Shown piece by piece: positions 15,891 through 24,229 of a DNA stretch of 64,000 bases. The DNA is from an uncultured Dorea sp. Lineage in GTDB: Bacteria; Bacillota; Clostridia; Lachnospirales; Lachnospiraceae. The position numbers and the translations under genes are program-made. Position 1 is the stretch's first letter, and every line of letters starts with the position of its first letter. The DNA lies in contig CAJTZE010000002.1 of NCBI GenBank assembly GCA_910584265.1, forward strand, positions 6,697-70,696, given 5' to 3'. The notes below the pieces were generated by a model. The model searched no databases. It was not told the origin of the DNA and saw only the letters and a program-made list of their open reading frames with translations.

Positions 15891-17702
15891 ATGGATCAAA
15901 GGCGGATTATGGACCAGAAACGGAGAAGAAAACGCGGAAGAAGGCAGTCGAGGCGCAGACGCAAGAGGAATCTGATGCTGAAGATTATAAGCTTTATCAT
16001 ATTAATAATAGGAATTGTTGCAGCGCTCCTGCTGTGGAGACGGTACGGTGGAACAAAGGAACAGGCTGATCTGGATGAATATTATGGGATTGAAAACGAG
16101 AATCAGCTTGCTGTCATTGTAGATAACGAGGTGCTTGAACCGCGGGGAAGGATCTGGGACGGTAAGGTATACGTAGAATACAGCGTAATACGGGATTATA
16201 TCAACGAGAGATTTTACTGGGATCCGAATGAGAACATCCTGCTCTATGTCCTGCCGAACGACATTGTATCAACAGAGGTAGGCAGTAAGGACTATTCCGT
16301 TTCCAAGCAGAAGAATAGTGAAGACTATGTCATATTGAAAGCAGAAGGTAGTACAGCATATATTGCCCTAGACTTTGTTAAGCAGTATACCGGCGTAGAT
16401 TTTGAGATATACGATGATCCGGGCCGTGTGATGATCATGACAGAGACTGGTGATGTGAAGACAGCGCAGGTAAAGCGTAAGACGCAGGTGCGCTATCAGG
16501 GCGGCGTGAAGAGTCCGGTGCTGACGGAGGTAGAGAAGAAAGATAAGGTTCGTGTGCTCGAGGACGAGGGCGACTGGAAGAAGGTTCGTACAGAGGACGG
16601 TTTTATTGGGTATGTCAAGAAGTCAAAGCTGAAGAAGGAGGAGACGGAGACGATTACCAGAGACTTTACGGAGCCTGAATATACAAGTATTACCAGAGAT
16701 CATATTATCAACATGGCCTGGTGTAATGTAACAAATTATGATGCGAACGGCGGCATTTTGGAGATGATTGCCCAGACCAAGGGGTTGAACACCATCTCGC
16801 CGACCTGGTTCCATGTCGCAGACACAGCGGGCAATATCGAATCGATCGCGGGCTCTGACTATGTGAATTATGCACATCAGGCCGGTATCGAGGTATGGGC
16901 GGCAATCCGTGATTTTGACGGCGGGATCAATTCCTTTGAGGAATCCTATGAGCTGCTCAGCCATACATCGAACCGTAATAATCTGATCAATCAGCTGATC
17001 GCGGCGGCGCTTTCCAGCGGAATTGACGGAATTAACGTGGACTTTGAGAAGATTTCCACAGAGTGCGGAGAGCATTTTATCCAGTTTATCCGTGAGCTGT
17101 CTGTGAAGTGCAGGCAGAACGGGCTTGTACTGTCTGTGGATAACTATGTACCGCAGGCATACAATCAGCAGTATCACAGGAAAGAACAGGGCGTATTTGC
17201 CGATTATGTCATAATCATGGGATACGATGAGCATTATGGAGGTTCCTTAGAGGCCGGTTCTGTCGCGTCTTACAATTTCGTGGAGAACGGCATTGCGCAG
17301 ACGGTAGAAGAGGTTCCGGCAAATAAGGTTATCAACGGCGTTCCGTTCTTTACCAGAGTGTGGAAGGAAACACCGAAGACAGACGAAGAGCTGGCGGCCC
17401 AGGCAGGAACAGAAGAGGGAGAATATCCGATGAAGGTCGAGAGTACGGCATACAGCATGGGAGAGGCACAGTATGTGGCAGCCCAGGCTGGTGCAGAGAT
17501 CACGTGGGATGATACGGCTAAACAGAATTTTGCCACATGGGAAGCTGACGGCAGTACGTATAAGGTGTGGCTTGAGGATGCAAACTCTCTCCAGCCGAGA
17601 CTTCAGCTGATGAAGGATTACGGACTGGCAGGAACGGCCGCATGGCGTCTGGGACAGGAGACAGCTGATATATGGGATATAATCCTTCAGTACACAAATT
17701 AA
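15891..17702 (+). CDS. Membrane-anchored GH18 glycosidase with SH3 domain (YaaH-like)
   Basis: The 603-residue protein has a very basic N-terminus, one membrane segment (about residues 31-48), a copper-amine-oxidase-like N-terminal domain (about 70-180), an SH3 domain (about 190-245, with KVRVLEDEGDWKKV) and a GH18 barrel. The chitinase signature is complete: DGINVDFE, with aspartate near residue 384 and the catalytic glutamate near 386. It should hydrolyse N-acetylglucosaminyl bonds in peptidoglycan or spore cortex, as the spore germination protein YaaH does. GGAGG precedes the start. The neighbour cwlD, a cortex maturation gene, supports a spore role. Confidence 0.88.
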   Translation: MDQRRIMDQKRRRKRGRRQSRRRRKRNLMLKIISFIILIIGIVAALLLWRRYGGTKEQADLDEYYGIENENQLAVIVDNEVLEPRGRIWDGKVYVEYSVIRDYINERFYWDPNENILLYVLPNDIVSTEVGSKDYSVSKQKNSEDYVILKAEGSTAYIALDFVKQYTGVDFEIYDDPGRVMIMTETGDVKTAQVKRKTQVRYQGGVKSPVLTEVEKKDKVRVLEDEGDWKKVRTEDGFIGYVKKSKLKKEETETITRDFTEPEYTSITRDHIINMAWCNVTNYDANGGILEMIAQTKGLNTISPTWFHVADTAGNIESIAGSDYVNYAHQAGIEVWAAIRDFDGGINSFEESYELLSHTSNRNNLINQLIAAALSSGIDGINVDFEKISTECGEHFIQFIRELSVKCRQNGLVLSVDNYVPQAYNQQYHRKEQGVFADYVIIMGYDEHYGGSLEAGSVASYNFVENGIAQTVEEVPANKVINGVPFFTRVWKETPKTDEELAAQAGTEEGEYPMKVESTAYSMGEAQYVAAQAGAEITWDDTAKQNFATWEADGSTYKVWLEDANSLQPRLQLMKDYGLAGTAAWRLGQETADIWDIILQYTN

Positions 17703-17707
17703 ATAAA

Positions 17708-17736
17708 GAATAGATATCCTCCGGCAGGCATATATT
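17708..17736 (+). promoter_or_regulatory. Candidate sigma-E promoter of cwlD, inside the terminator stem
   Basis: GAATAGA at 17708-17714 and CATATATT at 17729-17736 are 14 bases apart, the same spacing as at spoIID, and resemble the sigma-E pattern with one mismatch in each box. cwlD is a sigma-E gene in Bacillus. The predicted start near 17743 is at the loop/3'-arm border. Confidence 0.45.
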
Positions 17737-17766
17737 TAACTGATATATGCTGCGGAGGATATTTTT
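17714..17766 (+). terminator. Terminator after the GH18 gene that contains the cwlD ribosome binding site
   Basis: ATATCCTCCG (17714-17723) pairs with CGGAGGATAT (17753-17762) and GCATATAT (17728-17735) with ATATATGC (17743-17750), giving a nearly continuous stem followed by five T residues. GGAGG of the 3' arm (17754-17758) is the ribosome binding site of cwlD, whose GTG start is at 17767. Confidence 0.8.
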
Positions 17767-18447
17767 GTGCGTCAGAAAATAGAACTAGCTGCGGCAGTTT
17801 TGGTGCTTATAGGACTTGTCATTCTCAGCAGGGCTGTCAGTAAATATGCGGCCAGCAGCCAGGTAGAGAGCCGGAAAACGGCAGTCGTTCTTGATCCCGG
17901 GCACGGCGGCTCTGACCCCGGAAAAATAGGGGTCAATGATGTGGAGGAGAAGGCAGTGAATCTGGCAATTGCCGAAAAGGTACAGGAGCTGCTAAAGAAA
18001 GAGAAGATTGATGTGGTGATGACAAGAAAAGAGGATACTATGCTTGCTGGGAATGACGGACAGACGACAAAGGCAGGAGATATGAAAGCCAGAGTGGCAG
18101 TAATTAATGAAACTGCTCCAGTGCTTGCAGTAAGTATTCATCAGAACAGCTATCATCAAGAGGGCGTGAAGGGGGCGCAGGTCTTCTACTACACCCATTC
18201 CGAAGAAGGGAAGAAGGCGGCGGAGCTGATGCAGGAGGCTCTGCTTGTTCTGAATACCGAGAATAACCGGAAGGCAAAGGCAAACGATACTTATTATCTG
18301 CTGAAGCGGACGGAAGCTCCGACGATTATTGTAGAATGCGGCTTTCTAAGCAACTGGGAAGAAGCAGAGCTTTTGAAGGATGAAGAGTATCAGGAAAGAA
18401 CGGCAGAAGCAATTGTTGAGGGAATTAAGGCCTATATAGAAAAATAG
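17767..18447 (+). CDS. cwlD: N-acetylmuramoyl-L-alanine amidase CwlD (Amidase_3)
   Basis: This 226-residue amidase removes stem peptides from muramic acid so that muramic-delta-lactam can form in the spore cortex. It has an N-terminal membrane or signal segment (about residues 7-27) and the zinc motifs of the Amidase_3 family: DPGHGGSDPG near residue 43, SIHQNSY in the middle and the catalytic glutamate in IIVECGFLSN near 190. The length matches CwlD and is far shorter than vegetative multi-domain amidases. The start is GTG, 8 bases after GGAGG, which is part of the preceding terminator hairpin. Confidence 0.9.
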   Translation: MRQKIELAAAVLVLIGLVILSRAVSKYAASSQVESRKTAVVLDPGHGGSDPGKIGVNDVEEKAVNLAIAEKVQELLKKEKIDVVMTRKEDTMLAGNDGQTTKAGDMKARVAVINETAPVLAVSIHQNSYHQEGVKGAQVFYYTHSEEGKKAAELMQEALLVLNTENNRKAKANDTYYLLKRTEAPTIIVECGFLSNWEEAELLKDEEYQERTAEAIVEGIKAYIEK

Positions 18448-18502
18448 TATAAAAAATGGTATACTTATCAGATAAGAATGTGATACGGATGGAGGTACGG
18501 CA

Positions 18503-18991
18503 ATGGGAACAAAAAGAGAGGATTATATCAGCTGGGATGAGTATTTTATGGGTGTTGCGATGCTGTCAGCGGCCCGCTCCAAGGATCCGAATACACAGGT
18601 CGGATGCTGTATTGTGAGCCAGGATAATAAGATTCTGTCCATGGGATATAATGGATTCCCGATGGGCTGTTCGGACGACTTATTTCCCTGGATCAGGGAG
18701 GATGAGGATGAGCTGAAGACCAAATATTTTTATACGGTACATAGCGAACTGAATGCAATCCTGAATTACAGAGGAGGAAGCCTTGAGGGGGCGAAGCTGT
18801 ATGTATCCCTTTTTCCATGTAATGAATGCGCTAAGGCAATTATCCAGAGCGGGATCAAGGAAGTCATCTATGACAGCAACAAATATGACGGCACCTCCCG
18901 GGTACAGGCATCCATGCGGATGTTTGATGCGGCAGGGGTGAACTACCACCAGTACCAGCGCACCGGAAGACGCATTGAGATTCAATTGTAG
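18503..18991 (+). CDS. dCMP deaminase family protein
   Basis: A 162-residue zinc-dependent deaminase, probably converting dCMP to dUMP for thymidylate supply. The zinc and catalytic motif HSELNAI (histidine near residue 80) and the PCNEC motif carry the expected ligands, and SKDPNTQVGCCIV and MGYNGFPMGC are typical of the dCMP deaminase (ComEB-like) branch. TGGAGG precedes the ATG. Its last 10 bases overlap the end of the convergent tenI gene, and there is no terminator between them. Confidence 0.9.
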   Translation: MGTKREDYISWDEYFMGVAMLSAARSKDPNTQVGCCIVSQDNKILSMGYNGFPMGCSDDLFPWIREDEDELKTKYFYTVHSELNAILNYRGGSLEGAKLYVSLFPCNECAKAIIQSGIKEVIYDSNKYDGTSRVQASMRMFDAAGVNYHQYQRTGRRIEIQL

Positions 18992-19611
18992 GATTTTTCG
19001 TGTGCCGGAGGCCTGCAGGCTTCTTCGCATGAGCGGATGAATCCGGCGGAATCTTCGCAGGTCATGAGGCCGCTCATAATGCAGGCTCCTGCGGCTCCTG
19101 CATTTCTTGCGAAGGAAATGTTGTCCGCCGTGATGCCGCCGATGGCGTATACAGGGATTGACACGCTGTCACACAGGTCTTTCAAGAAGAGGATTCCTCT
19201 TCCCGGAAGACCTTTTTTGCAGTCTGTGTCAAATATATGGCCGGCGGTGATGTAGGTACAGCCAAGCTGCACAGCCAGCCGGGCATCCTCTATGGAGTGG
19301 CAGGAGGAGCCGATGTCCGTAAAGAATGCCTTCTCCTCATCAGACAGTGTACGGAGGACGGGGAGAGGCAGATGGATCTTACGGCAGCCAAGACGGATGG
19401 CTGTCCGGTGAAAGCTGTGGAGGATACAGGGGGTGTCCTGTGTCCGGCAGGACGCAAGGATTTTCCCGGCAAGAAAGGCATAGTCTGCTTCGGGTAAATC
19501 CTTTTCCCGGAGAATGATTCCGGCGGGATGAGCCGCCGCGATTTGTTCAATTCGTGTGAGAAAATCTGCCCTGCACAGTTTCCGGTTTGTTACGCATAAT
19601 ATGTCAGACAT
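18982..19611 (-). CDS. tenI: Thiazole tautomerase (TenI-like), ThiE superfamily
   Basis: About 210 residues with the thiamin phosphate synthase barrel. The segment AGHIFDTDCKKGLPGRG, followed by SIPVYAIGGITADN, is the TenI signature as I recall it from Bacillus TenI (GHVFETDCKKGL). TenI aromatises the thiazole made by ThiG and lacks synthase activity; no separate thiE is in this window. The ATG at 19611 overlaps the thiH stop codon, so the two are translationally coupled; an in-frame ATG at 19623 is an alternative. Last gene of the TPP-controlled operon. Confidence 0.8.
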   Translation of the reverse strand: MSDILCVTNRKLCRADFLTRIEQIAAAHPAGIILREKDLPEADYAFLAGKILASCRTQDTPCILHSFHRTAIRLGCRKIHLPLPVLRTLSDEEKAFFTDIGSSCHSIEDARLAVQLGCTYITAGHIFDTDCKKGLPGRGILFLKDLCDSVSIPVYAIGGITADNISFARNAGAAGACIMSGLMTCEDSAGFIRSCEEACRPPAHEKSYN

Positions 19612-20887
19612 AGAGATAATCATTCAGAACGGGCTGCAGGCCTTCATCAGTAATATCCTGATACACGGCATCAAGGCTTCTGCTGTCATCGATTTCAAAC
19701 TGCTCGTCGCCTTTTGCGCCCGCCGGCTCCTTTCCGGTGTATTTGCTTTCGTGGTCGCCGATGCCGGTGGATACGCCTGCCGATACCTTTGTGGCGGCAA
19801 TCTTTACGATGCCGTTGCGGAAAACGGCGCTTTCTCTGGAAGATACGGTAATCCCTGCAAAAGGCAGGAAAATGCGGTAGGCGCAGAGTACCTGGCAGAG
19901 CTGTTTCTCATGAACATCCAGCGGATTGATGTTGTCGTTATTGATAATAGGGCGGAGTCTTGGACAGGAGAGGGACATCTCTGCGTGCGGATATTTCCGC
20001 TGCAGATAGTATACGTGCATTGCACTGGCAAGGGCATCCTTTCGGAAATCGGACAGGCCTAAAAGCGCGGAAAAGGATACGCCCCGCATACCGCCCATCA
20101 GCGCCCGCTCCTGCGCGTCAAACCGGTAAGGCCAGACCCGCTTGTGCCCCAGCAGATGAAGGGTCTCGTATTTGTCTCTGTCGTAGGTCTCCTGAAAAAC
20201 GGTCACATAGTCTGCGCCGCATTCGTGAAGATAGCGGTATTCATCCGTATTGACCGGGTAAATTTCAAGTCCTGTCATACGGAAATATTTTCGGGCCAGC
20301 TTACATGCTTCCCCGATATAAGAAACACTGCTCTGTGTGCGGCTTTCTCCGGTGAGGATCAGAATCTCCTCCATGCCGCTGTCTGCGATGACCTTCATTT
20401 CATGTTCAATCTGTTCCATAGTAAGCTTCATGCGCTTGATATGGTTATAACAGTTGAATCCACAGTAGACGCAGTAATTTTCGCAGTAATTGGCAATGTA
20501 GAGCGGTGTAAACAGATAAACGGTGTTTCCGAAATGCCTGCTGGTCTCCAGTCTGGCCCGTGCGGCCATCTGCTCCAGAAACGGATCTGCGGCGGGAGAC
20601 AAAAGAGCTTTAAAATCTTCGATGGTGCAGGTATTGTGCTCCAGAGCGGCCTTGACATCTCTGGCGGTATATCTGGAAGGATCATAGGATTCAATCTGTG
20701 TCAGCACATTCCGGCATACATCGGAATGGATCTGTTCCATGCCGGGCAGATATTCCATATGGTTTTTCCGCGAGGAAGGATCCCGTTCCAGCCGGTGCTT
20801 CTTAGCAAGGGCTTTTGGTGGCAGCTGTTTGGAGTCAATGAAAAATTGATTTTCACTTTGTGGAGCTTTGATATTTGTGTGTTCCAT
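19604..20887 (-). CDS. thiH: 2-iminoacetate synthase, radical SAM enzyme
   Basis: ThiH splits tyrosine with S-adenosylmethionine and a 4Fe-4S cluster to give dehydroglycine for thiazole synthesis in anaerobes. The 427-residue protein carries the cluster motif CENYCVYCGF (CX3CX2C) near residue 140 and the C-terminal ThiH region with SRESAVFRNGIVKIAATKVSAGVSTGIGDH. GGAGGAGG upstream defines the start, 11 bases after thiG. Use of ThiH and not the oxygen-dependent ThiO fits an anaerobe. Confidence 0.95.
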   Translation of the reverse strand: MEHTNIKAPQSENQFFIDSKQLPPKALAKKHRLERDPSSRKNHMEYLPGMEQIHSDVCRNVLTQIESYDPSRYTARDVKAALEHNTCTIEDFKALLSPAADPFLEQMAARARLETSRHFGNTVYLFTPLYIANYCENYCVYCGFNCYNHIKRMKLTMEQIEHEMKVIADSGMEEILILTGESRTQSSVSYIGEACKLARKYFRMTGLEIYPVNTDEYRYLHECGADYVTVFQETYDRDKYETLHLLGHKRVWPYRFDAQERALMGGMRGVSFSALLGLSDFRKDALASAMHVYYLQRKYPHAEMSLSCPRLRPIINNDNINPLDVHEKQLCQVLCAYRIFLPFAGITVSSRESAVFRNGIVKIAATKVSAGVSTGIGDHESKYTGKEPAGAKGDEQFEIDDSRSLDAVYQDITDEGLQPVLNDYLYV

Positions 20888-20898
20888 CGTTCCTCCTC

Positions 20899-21669
20899 CT
20901 AATCGCGCAGAAATCCGGTCAGCGGATCGGAAGAGGAGGCGCCGCGAGTCAGGATCCTGCCAAGGCCGGCAAGATAAGCATTCCGGCCGGCGTCAACTGC
21001 CTGCCGGAACGCACGTGCCATCTGCGGCAGGCTGCCTGCGGTGGCAAGGGCAGTATTTACCATCACGGCGGCAGCGCCCATTTCCATGGCCCTGCAAGCC
21101 TGGGATGGACTGCCGAGGCCTGCGTCAACAATAATTGGAAGGTCAATTTCGTCAATGAGTATCTGAATGAAGTCTTCTGCGGCCAGTCCTCTGTTAGAGC
21201 CGATAGGAGAGGCGAGGGGCATCACAGCGGAGGCGCCTGCATTTACAAGGTCTCTGGCAGCGTATAGATCCGGATACATATAAGGCATGACTACAAAGCC
21301 TTCCTTTGCCAGGATTTCTGCCGCGCGTATGGTTTCCTGATTGTCAGGGAGAAGATATTTGGAATCCCGCATGATTTCAATCTTTATAAAATCTCCGCAC
21401 CCAAGCTCCCTTGCAAGTCTGGCAATGCGCACGGCTTCTTCTGCATTTCTTGCGCCGCTGGTGTTGGGCAGGAGCGTGATGCCTTCCGGAATAAAGTCCA
21501 GAATGTTTTCCTGCTTTCCGGTGTTGGTGCGGCGGACTGCAAGAGTGATAATTTCAGCACCGGCATCCCGGATAGCGGCCTCAATAAGCTTCAGGGAATA
21601 TTTGCCGGAACCGAGGATAAAGCGGGAATGAAATTTATGGCCGCCGATGTTTAAGGTATCGTTATTCAT
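20899..21669 (-). CDS. thiG: Thiazole synthase
   Basis: ThiG condenses 1-deoxy-xylulose-5-phosphate, dehydroglycine and sulfur from ThiS thiocarboxylate into the thiazole phosphate. The 256-residue barrel shows [12 protein letters not shown] near the N-terminus, [19 protein letters not shown], the phosphate-binding [10 protein letters not shown] and [25 protein letters not shown] precedes the ATG at 21669; an in-frame ATG at 21717 overlaps the end of thiF but has no ribosome binding site. Confidence 0.95.
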   Translation of the reverse strand: MNNDTLNIGGHKFHSRFILGSGKYSLKLIEAAIRDAGAEIITLAVRRTNTGKQENILDFIPEGITLLPNTSGARNAEEAVRIARLARELGCGDFIKIEIMRDSKYLLPDNQETIRAAEILAKEGFVVMPYMYPDLYAARDLVNAGASAVMPLASPIGSNRGLAAEDFIQILIDEIDLPIIVDAGLGSPSQACRAMEMGAAAVMVNTALATAGSLPQMARAFRQAVDAGRNAYLAGLGRILTRGASSSDPLTGFLRD

Positions 21670-21700
21670 AGTCTGTTCCTCTTTTGCTTCTATATTTTGG

Positions 21701-22339
21701 TTATACGTCGTATTCATATGCTAAAATCCGCAGTACGGTCTGCGCCTGATGGGCGGCGCAGAGCATGACCCGGGGAGCCATAAGCTTCAGCCCCGCGGAA
21801 GTATCGCTGGACTGATCGCCGCAGAGATAGAAATGGTCTGTGATCCGGCGTGTCTGGATAGCATTGGCGCTGCCAAGGCCTGCCATGCCGGAGGCGGCGA
21901 TGAGGTATTTGTCCGGAAGATGCTCCAATACGGCATTGACCAGCATAGCTTTGGCTTCCGGCTGGTCAAAGGCTTCGCAGATGATGTCTGCGGAGGAGAG
22001 AAGTCTTGTAACATCATTTTCTTCTACTATACGGACGGTGTGGGTTTCCAGCTCAATGTAGGGCGCAATCTCCAGCAGATTATCAGAGAGAGCCTTTGTT
22101 TTGTCAAGCCCTACTTGGGCGGCCTTGTACTGCTGGCGGTGGAGATTGGAGATGTCCACCTGGTCGAAGTCGATCAGGATCAGCCTTCCGACACCTGCCC
22201 GGGCAAGGGAAACTGCGATGTTAGAGCCAAGGCCGCCAAGACCGCAGATAGCCGCCGAGGCGGCAGAAAAACGGGCATGCAGAGCTTCGCCGTGCCGTTC
22301 TTTTAAAGCATTAAAATATTCTTCTCTGGTTGGGGTCAT
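21701..22339 (-). CDS. thiF: ThiS adenylyltransferase ThiF
   Basis: An E1-like enzyme that adenylates the C-terminus of ThiS so it can be thiocarboxylated. The 212-residue protein has the nucleotide-binding loop [11 protein letters not shown], the LHRQQY segment and a CGDQSSD motif. It lacks the CXXC zinc pairs of larger ThiF/MoeB proteins, as is usual for the short clostridial form. The start lies one base after the thiS stop codon, with AGGAGG inside the end of thiS. Confidence 0.92.
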   Translation of the reverse strand: MTPTREEYFNALKERHGEALHARFSAASAAICGLGGLGSNIAVSLARAGVGRLILIDFDQVDISNLHRQQYKAAQVGLDKTKALSDNLLEIAPYIELETHTVRIVEENDVTRLLSSADIICEAFDQPEAKAMLVNAVLEHLPDKYLIAASGMAGLGSANAIQTRRITDHFYLCGDQSSDTSAGLKLMAPRVMLCAAHQAQTVLRILAYEYDV

Positions 22340-22340
22340 A

Positions 22341-22535
22341 TCAGCCGCCTCCTACAAAACTGACTACTTCAAGGGTGTCGCCGTCTGCAAGTATGGTTTC
22401 CTCATACTGCGCTCTGGGAACGATTGCTCCGTTTCTTTCTACGGCGATCCGGCTGATCTTAAATCCGGCTGAACCTAAATAATCTGCAAGCGGTGTCCCT
22501 GCAATATCCAGAAGTGTTCCGTTAATTTTCACCAT
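22341..22535 (-). CDS. thiS: Sulfur carrier protein ThiS
   Basis: A 64-residue ubiquitin-fold protein ending in VGGG, the tail that is adenylated by ThiF and thiocarboxylated to donate sulfur to ThiG. It begins [18 protein letters not shown] at 22544-22548 directly follows the T-tract of the riboswitch terminator and fixes the ATG at 22535. First gene of the operon. Confidence 0.93.
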   Translation of the reverse strand: MVKINGTLLDIAGTPLADYLGSAGFKISRIAVERNGAIVPRAQYEETILADGDTLEVVSFVGGG

Positions 22536-22548
22536 AATATATTCCTCC

Positions 22549-22583
22549 AAAAAACGGGAGATACCCGATTTGGTATCTCCCGT
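22549..22583 (-). terminator. Riboswitch terminator before thiS
   Basis: Perfect 12-base-pair stem (22554-22565 with 22572-22583), 6-base loop, then six T residues on the minus strand. Confidence 0.9.
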
Positions 22584-22599
22584 CTGCATGTGATTCCTG

Positions 22600-22690
22600 G
22601 TGTTCCCTACGTTGGCATTATCCAAATCAGGTTTACGGTCGAAGGTGCCGCCTTCCTCTCAGCCTGTCCCACAAGCTCCCGTCATATGTA
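22600..22690 (-). promoter_or_regulatory. TPP (THI-element) riboswitch
   Basis: The conserved THI elements are readable on the minus strand: GGGACAGGCTGAGAGGA, then GACC ... AAACCTGAT and the TAATGCCAACGTAGGGAA block at 22620-22603. Thiamin pyrophosphate binding should favour the terminator directly downstream and shut off thiSFGH-tenI. Confidence 0.95.
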
Positions 22691-22703
22691 ACTGTTGACA
22701 TTT

Positions 22704-22732
22704 ATTCTATGCTTTTTTATCCAAAAAGTCAA
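22704..22732 (-). promoter_or_regulatory. Sigma-A promoter of the thiamin operon
   Basis: On the minus strand TTGACT (22732-22727) and TAGAAT (22709-22704) are 17 bases apart. A perfect 9-base inverted repeat (ACTGTTGAC at 22691-22699, GTCAACAGT at 22728-22736) brackets it and overlaps the -35. Confidence 0.7.
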
Positions 22733-22796
22733 CAGTCTGTATAAATGGCGGACGGAATGAATATATGTATAAAAAGGACAAAGGGGAGCGGAGATT

Positions 22797-23006
22797 ATGC
22801 AGGAAGGGAGACCGGGATTTATTGTTAACTTTCTGATTCGTGCGCTTGTGGGGATGGCCTTGATTTTCTTTGTAAATGAATTTCTTTCTTCTCGTGGGAT
22901 AGATGCGGCGGTCGGATTCAATGCTGTAACTCTTTTGACATCTGGAACTCTTGGAATTCCCGGGGTTGCACTGCTTTATGGTATTGTTTTTTATCGTATT
23001 TTGTGA
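22797..23006 (+). CDS. bofA: Pro-sigma-K processing inhibitor BofA family protein
   Basis: A 69-residue membrane protein with two hydrophobic segments and the conserved C-terminal motif TLGIPGVALLYGIVFY typical of BofA. In Bacillus BofA holds the sigma-K protease SpoIVFB inactive with SpoIVFA in the outer forespore membrane. GGGGAGCGGAG precedes the ATG. It stands alone between the divergent thiamin operon and the Tad pilus operon. Confidence 0.88.
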   Translation: MQEGRPGFIVNFLIRALVGMALIFFVNEFLSSRGIDAAVGFNAVTLLTSGTLGIPGVALLYGIVFYRIL

Positions 23007-23042
23007 AAAATATACAAAGTTTACATAGTTTAAAAAAAGGTA

Positions 23043-23098
23043 TGGACATTTGTACGATGTGGGGATATAATACATCGTACAAGTTGCCATAACTTGTA
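23043..23098 (+). promoter_or_regulatory. Promoter and paired operators of the Tad pilus operon
   Basis: TGGACA (23043-23048) and TATAAT (23066-23071) are spaced by 17. A perfect 11-base inverted repeat, TTGTACGATGT (23050-23060) and ACATCGTACAA (23072-23082), encloses the -10 box exactly. A second dyad, ACAAGTT-GCCAT-AACTTGT (23080-23098), abuts it over the transcription start. Confidence 0.75.
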
Positions 23099-23263
23099 TC
23101 TGATTAGTTGAATCTTGTTGAAAATCTGAACATGTTTCGTAATTCAGGCCGTATCGGCCGCGAATTCAAAACAGCAAAACAGAAAATTGTTTTCGAGACA
23201 GAAAGGGGGATTGTTTTTAAATTATTTTTGATTATGTAAATTAAGAAAGACAGGAGGTTATAG
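23083..23263 (+). other. Long leader of the Tad operon
   Basis: About 180 transcribed bases precede tadZ. They contain a GGCCG-TAT-CGGCC hairpin extended by AATTC/GAATT arms (about 23141-23167) and an A/T-rich stretch with a GGGGG run. No known riboswitch class was recognised. Confidence 0.4.
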
Positions 23264-24229
23264 GTGGGCAGTAAGAATTTGGTCATCTGCGACAGGGAGC
23301 TGGACTTTGCATCCCGGCTGGCAGATTATCTTGGAGGAAAGAAGGAGCTTGCCCTTCAGGTAAAGCTGTGCGGCAGCCCGGAGCAGGTGGAAGCAGTCCG
23401 CAGGGAGACAGCAGTGGATATTCTTTTGGCAGATGAAGAGATCCGATTTACAGAGGGGGAGCTTGCAGGTATCCCGAAGGTTGTGCGCCTGTCAGCTTCG
23501 CCGGTAGAAGCGGGATCTCCGGTATGCAGGATTTTCCGCTATCAGCCGGGTGATGATATATATACGCATCTGGTTGAAGCCTTAGCGGAAGGAGGAATGG
23601 GGGAGCTCTGGAATGTCAGGAAAAAAGAGAGTGGGAGATTAATTGGGATCTATTCGCCGGTCCACAGAGCAGGACAGACTGCCTTTGCACTTGAAAAAGG
23701 GATGGAGCTGGCAGAGACATCGAACGTCTTGTATGTGAATTTGGAGCCCTACGCCGGAATTGGAGGTTATTTTCCAGAGGAGGAAAAGAGGAATCTGTCG
23801 ATGCTTCTTTACTATGCCAAGCAGGAGATGGGAAATCCCGGCCTGCTGATCACAACGCTGGTGAAGCAGATGAAGGGAATGGATTACATTCCGCCGGTTA
23901 TCTTTCCGGAAGATATCAGGACCGTGACGGCATCGGAATGGGTGAAGCTATTTGGGGAAATTCTAAACCGCAGTATTTATGATGTGGTGATTCTGGATCT
24001 GGGGGATAGTGTTCAGGGGCTGTTTGACATTTTGGAGATCTGCGACACGATCTACATGCCTGTGGCAGATGACCGTCCAGCTGTCTCAAAGATTTATCAG
24101 TTTGAAGAGGTACTGTGCCGTCAGGGGTACGGCGAGGTTTGGGAAAGGATGATTCGCTGTGATATCAGAAGAACAGCTAAAGACAAAGATTCTCGGACAG
24201 ATGGATCTGTCCAGAGAGGTAGAGGATGA
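23264..24229 (+). CDS. tadZ: TadZ/CpaE-like pilus assembly protein
   Basis: The 321-residue protein has an N-terminal receiver-like domain (about residues 1-105) and a MinD/ParA-like ATPase domain with GIYSPVHRAGQTAFALEKG in place of a canonical Walker A, VLYVNLE, and VVILDLGDS as the Walker B-like strand. TadZ proteins locate the Tad/Flp pilus machine at a cell site. The atypical P-loop (PVHRAGQTAFA) lacks the second glycine and lysine pattern, so ATP hydrolysis is doubtful. The start is GTG, 6 bases after GGAGG. Its 3' end overlaps cpaF by 71 bases. Confidence 0.82.
   Translation: MGSKNLVICDRELDFASRLADYLGGKKELALQVKLCGSPEQVEAVRRETAVDILLADEEIRFTEGELAGIPKVVRLSASPVEAGSPVCRIFRYQPGDDIYTHLVEALAEGGMGELWNVRKKESGRLIGIYSPVHRAGQTAFALEKGMELAETSNVLYVNLEPYAGIGGYFPEEEKRNLSMLLYYAKQEMGNPGLLITTLVKQMKGMDYIPPVIFPEDIRTVTASEWVKLFGEILNRSIYDVVILDLGDSVQGLFDILEICDTIYMPVADDRPAVSKIYQFEEVLCRQGYGEVWERMIRCDIRRTAKDKDSRTDGSVQRGRG

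Noticed and set aside
22797..23040. Sigma-E promoter for bofA
   Set aside because: No segment upstream of bofA matched both boxes with the spacing seen at spoIID and cwlD.
23083..23263. Cyclic-di-GMP riboswitch in the Tad operon leader
   Set aside because: The conserved GEMM-I core motifs could not be found; only a simple GC hairpin and A/T-rich sequence are present.
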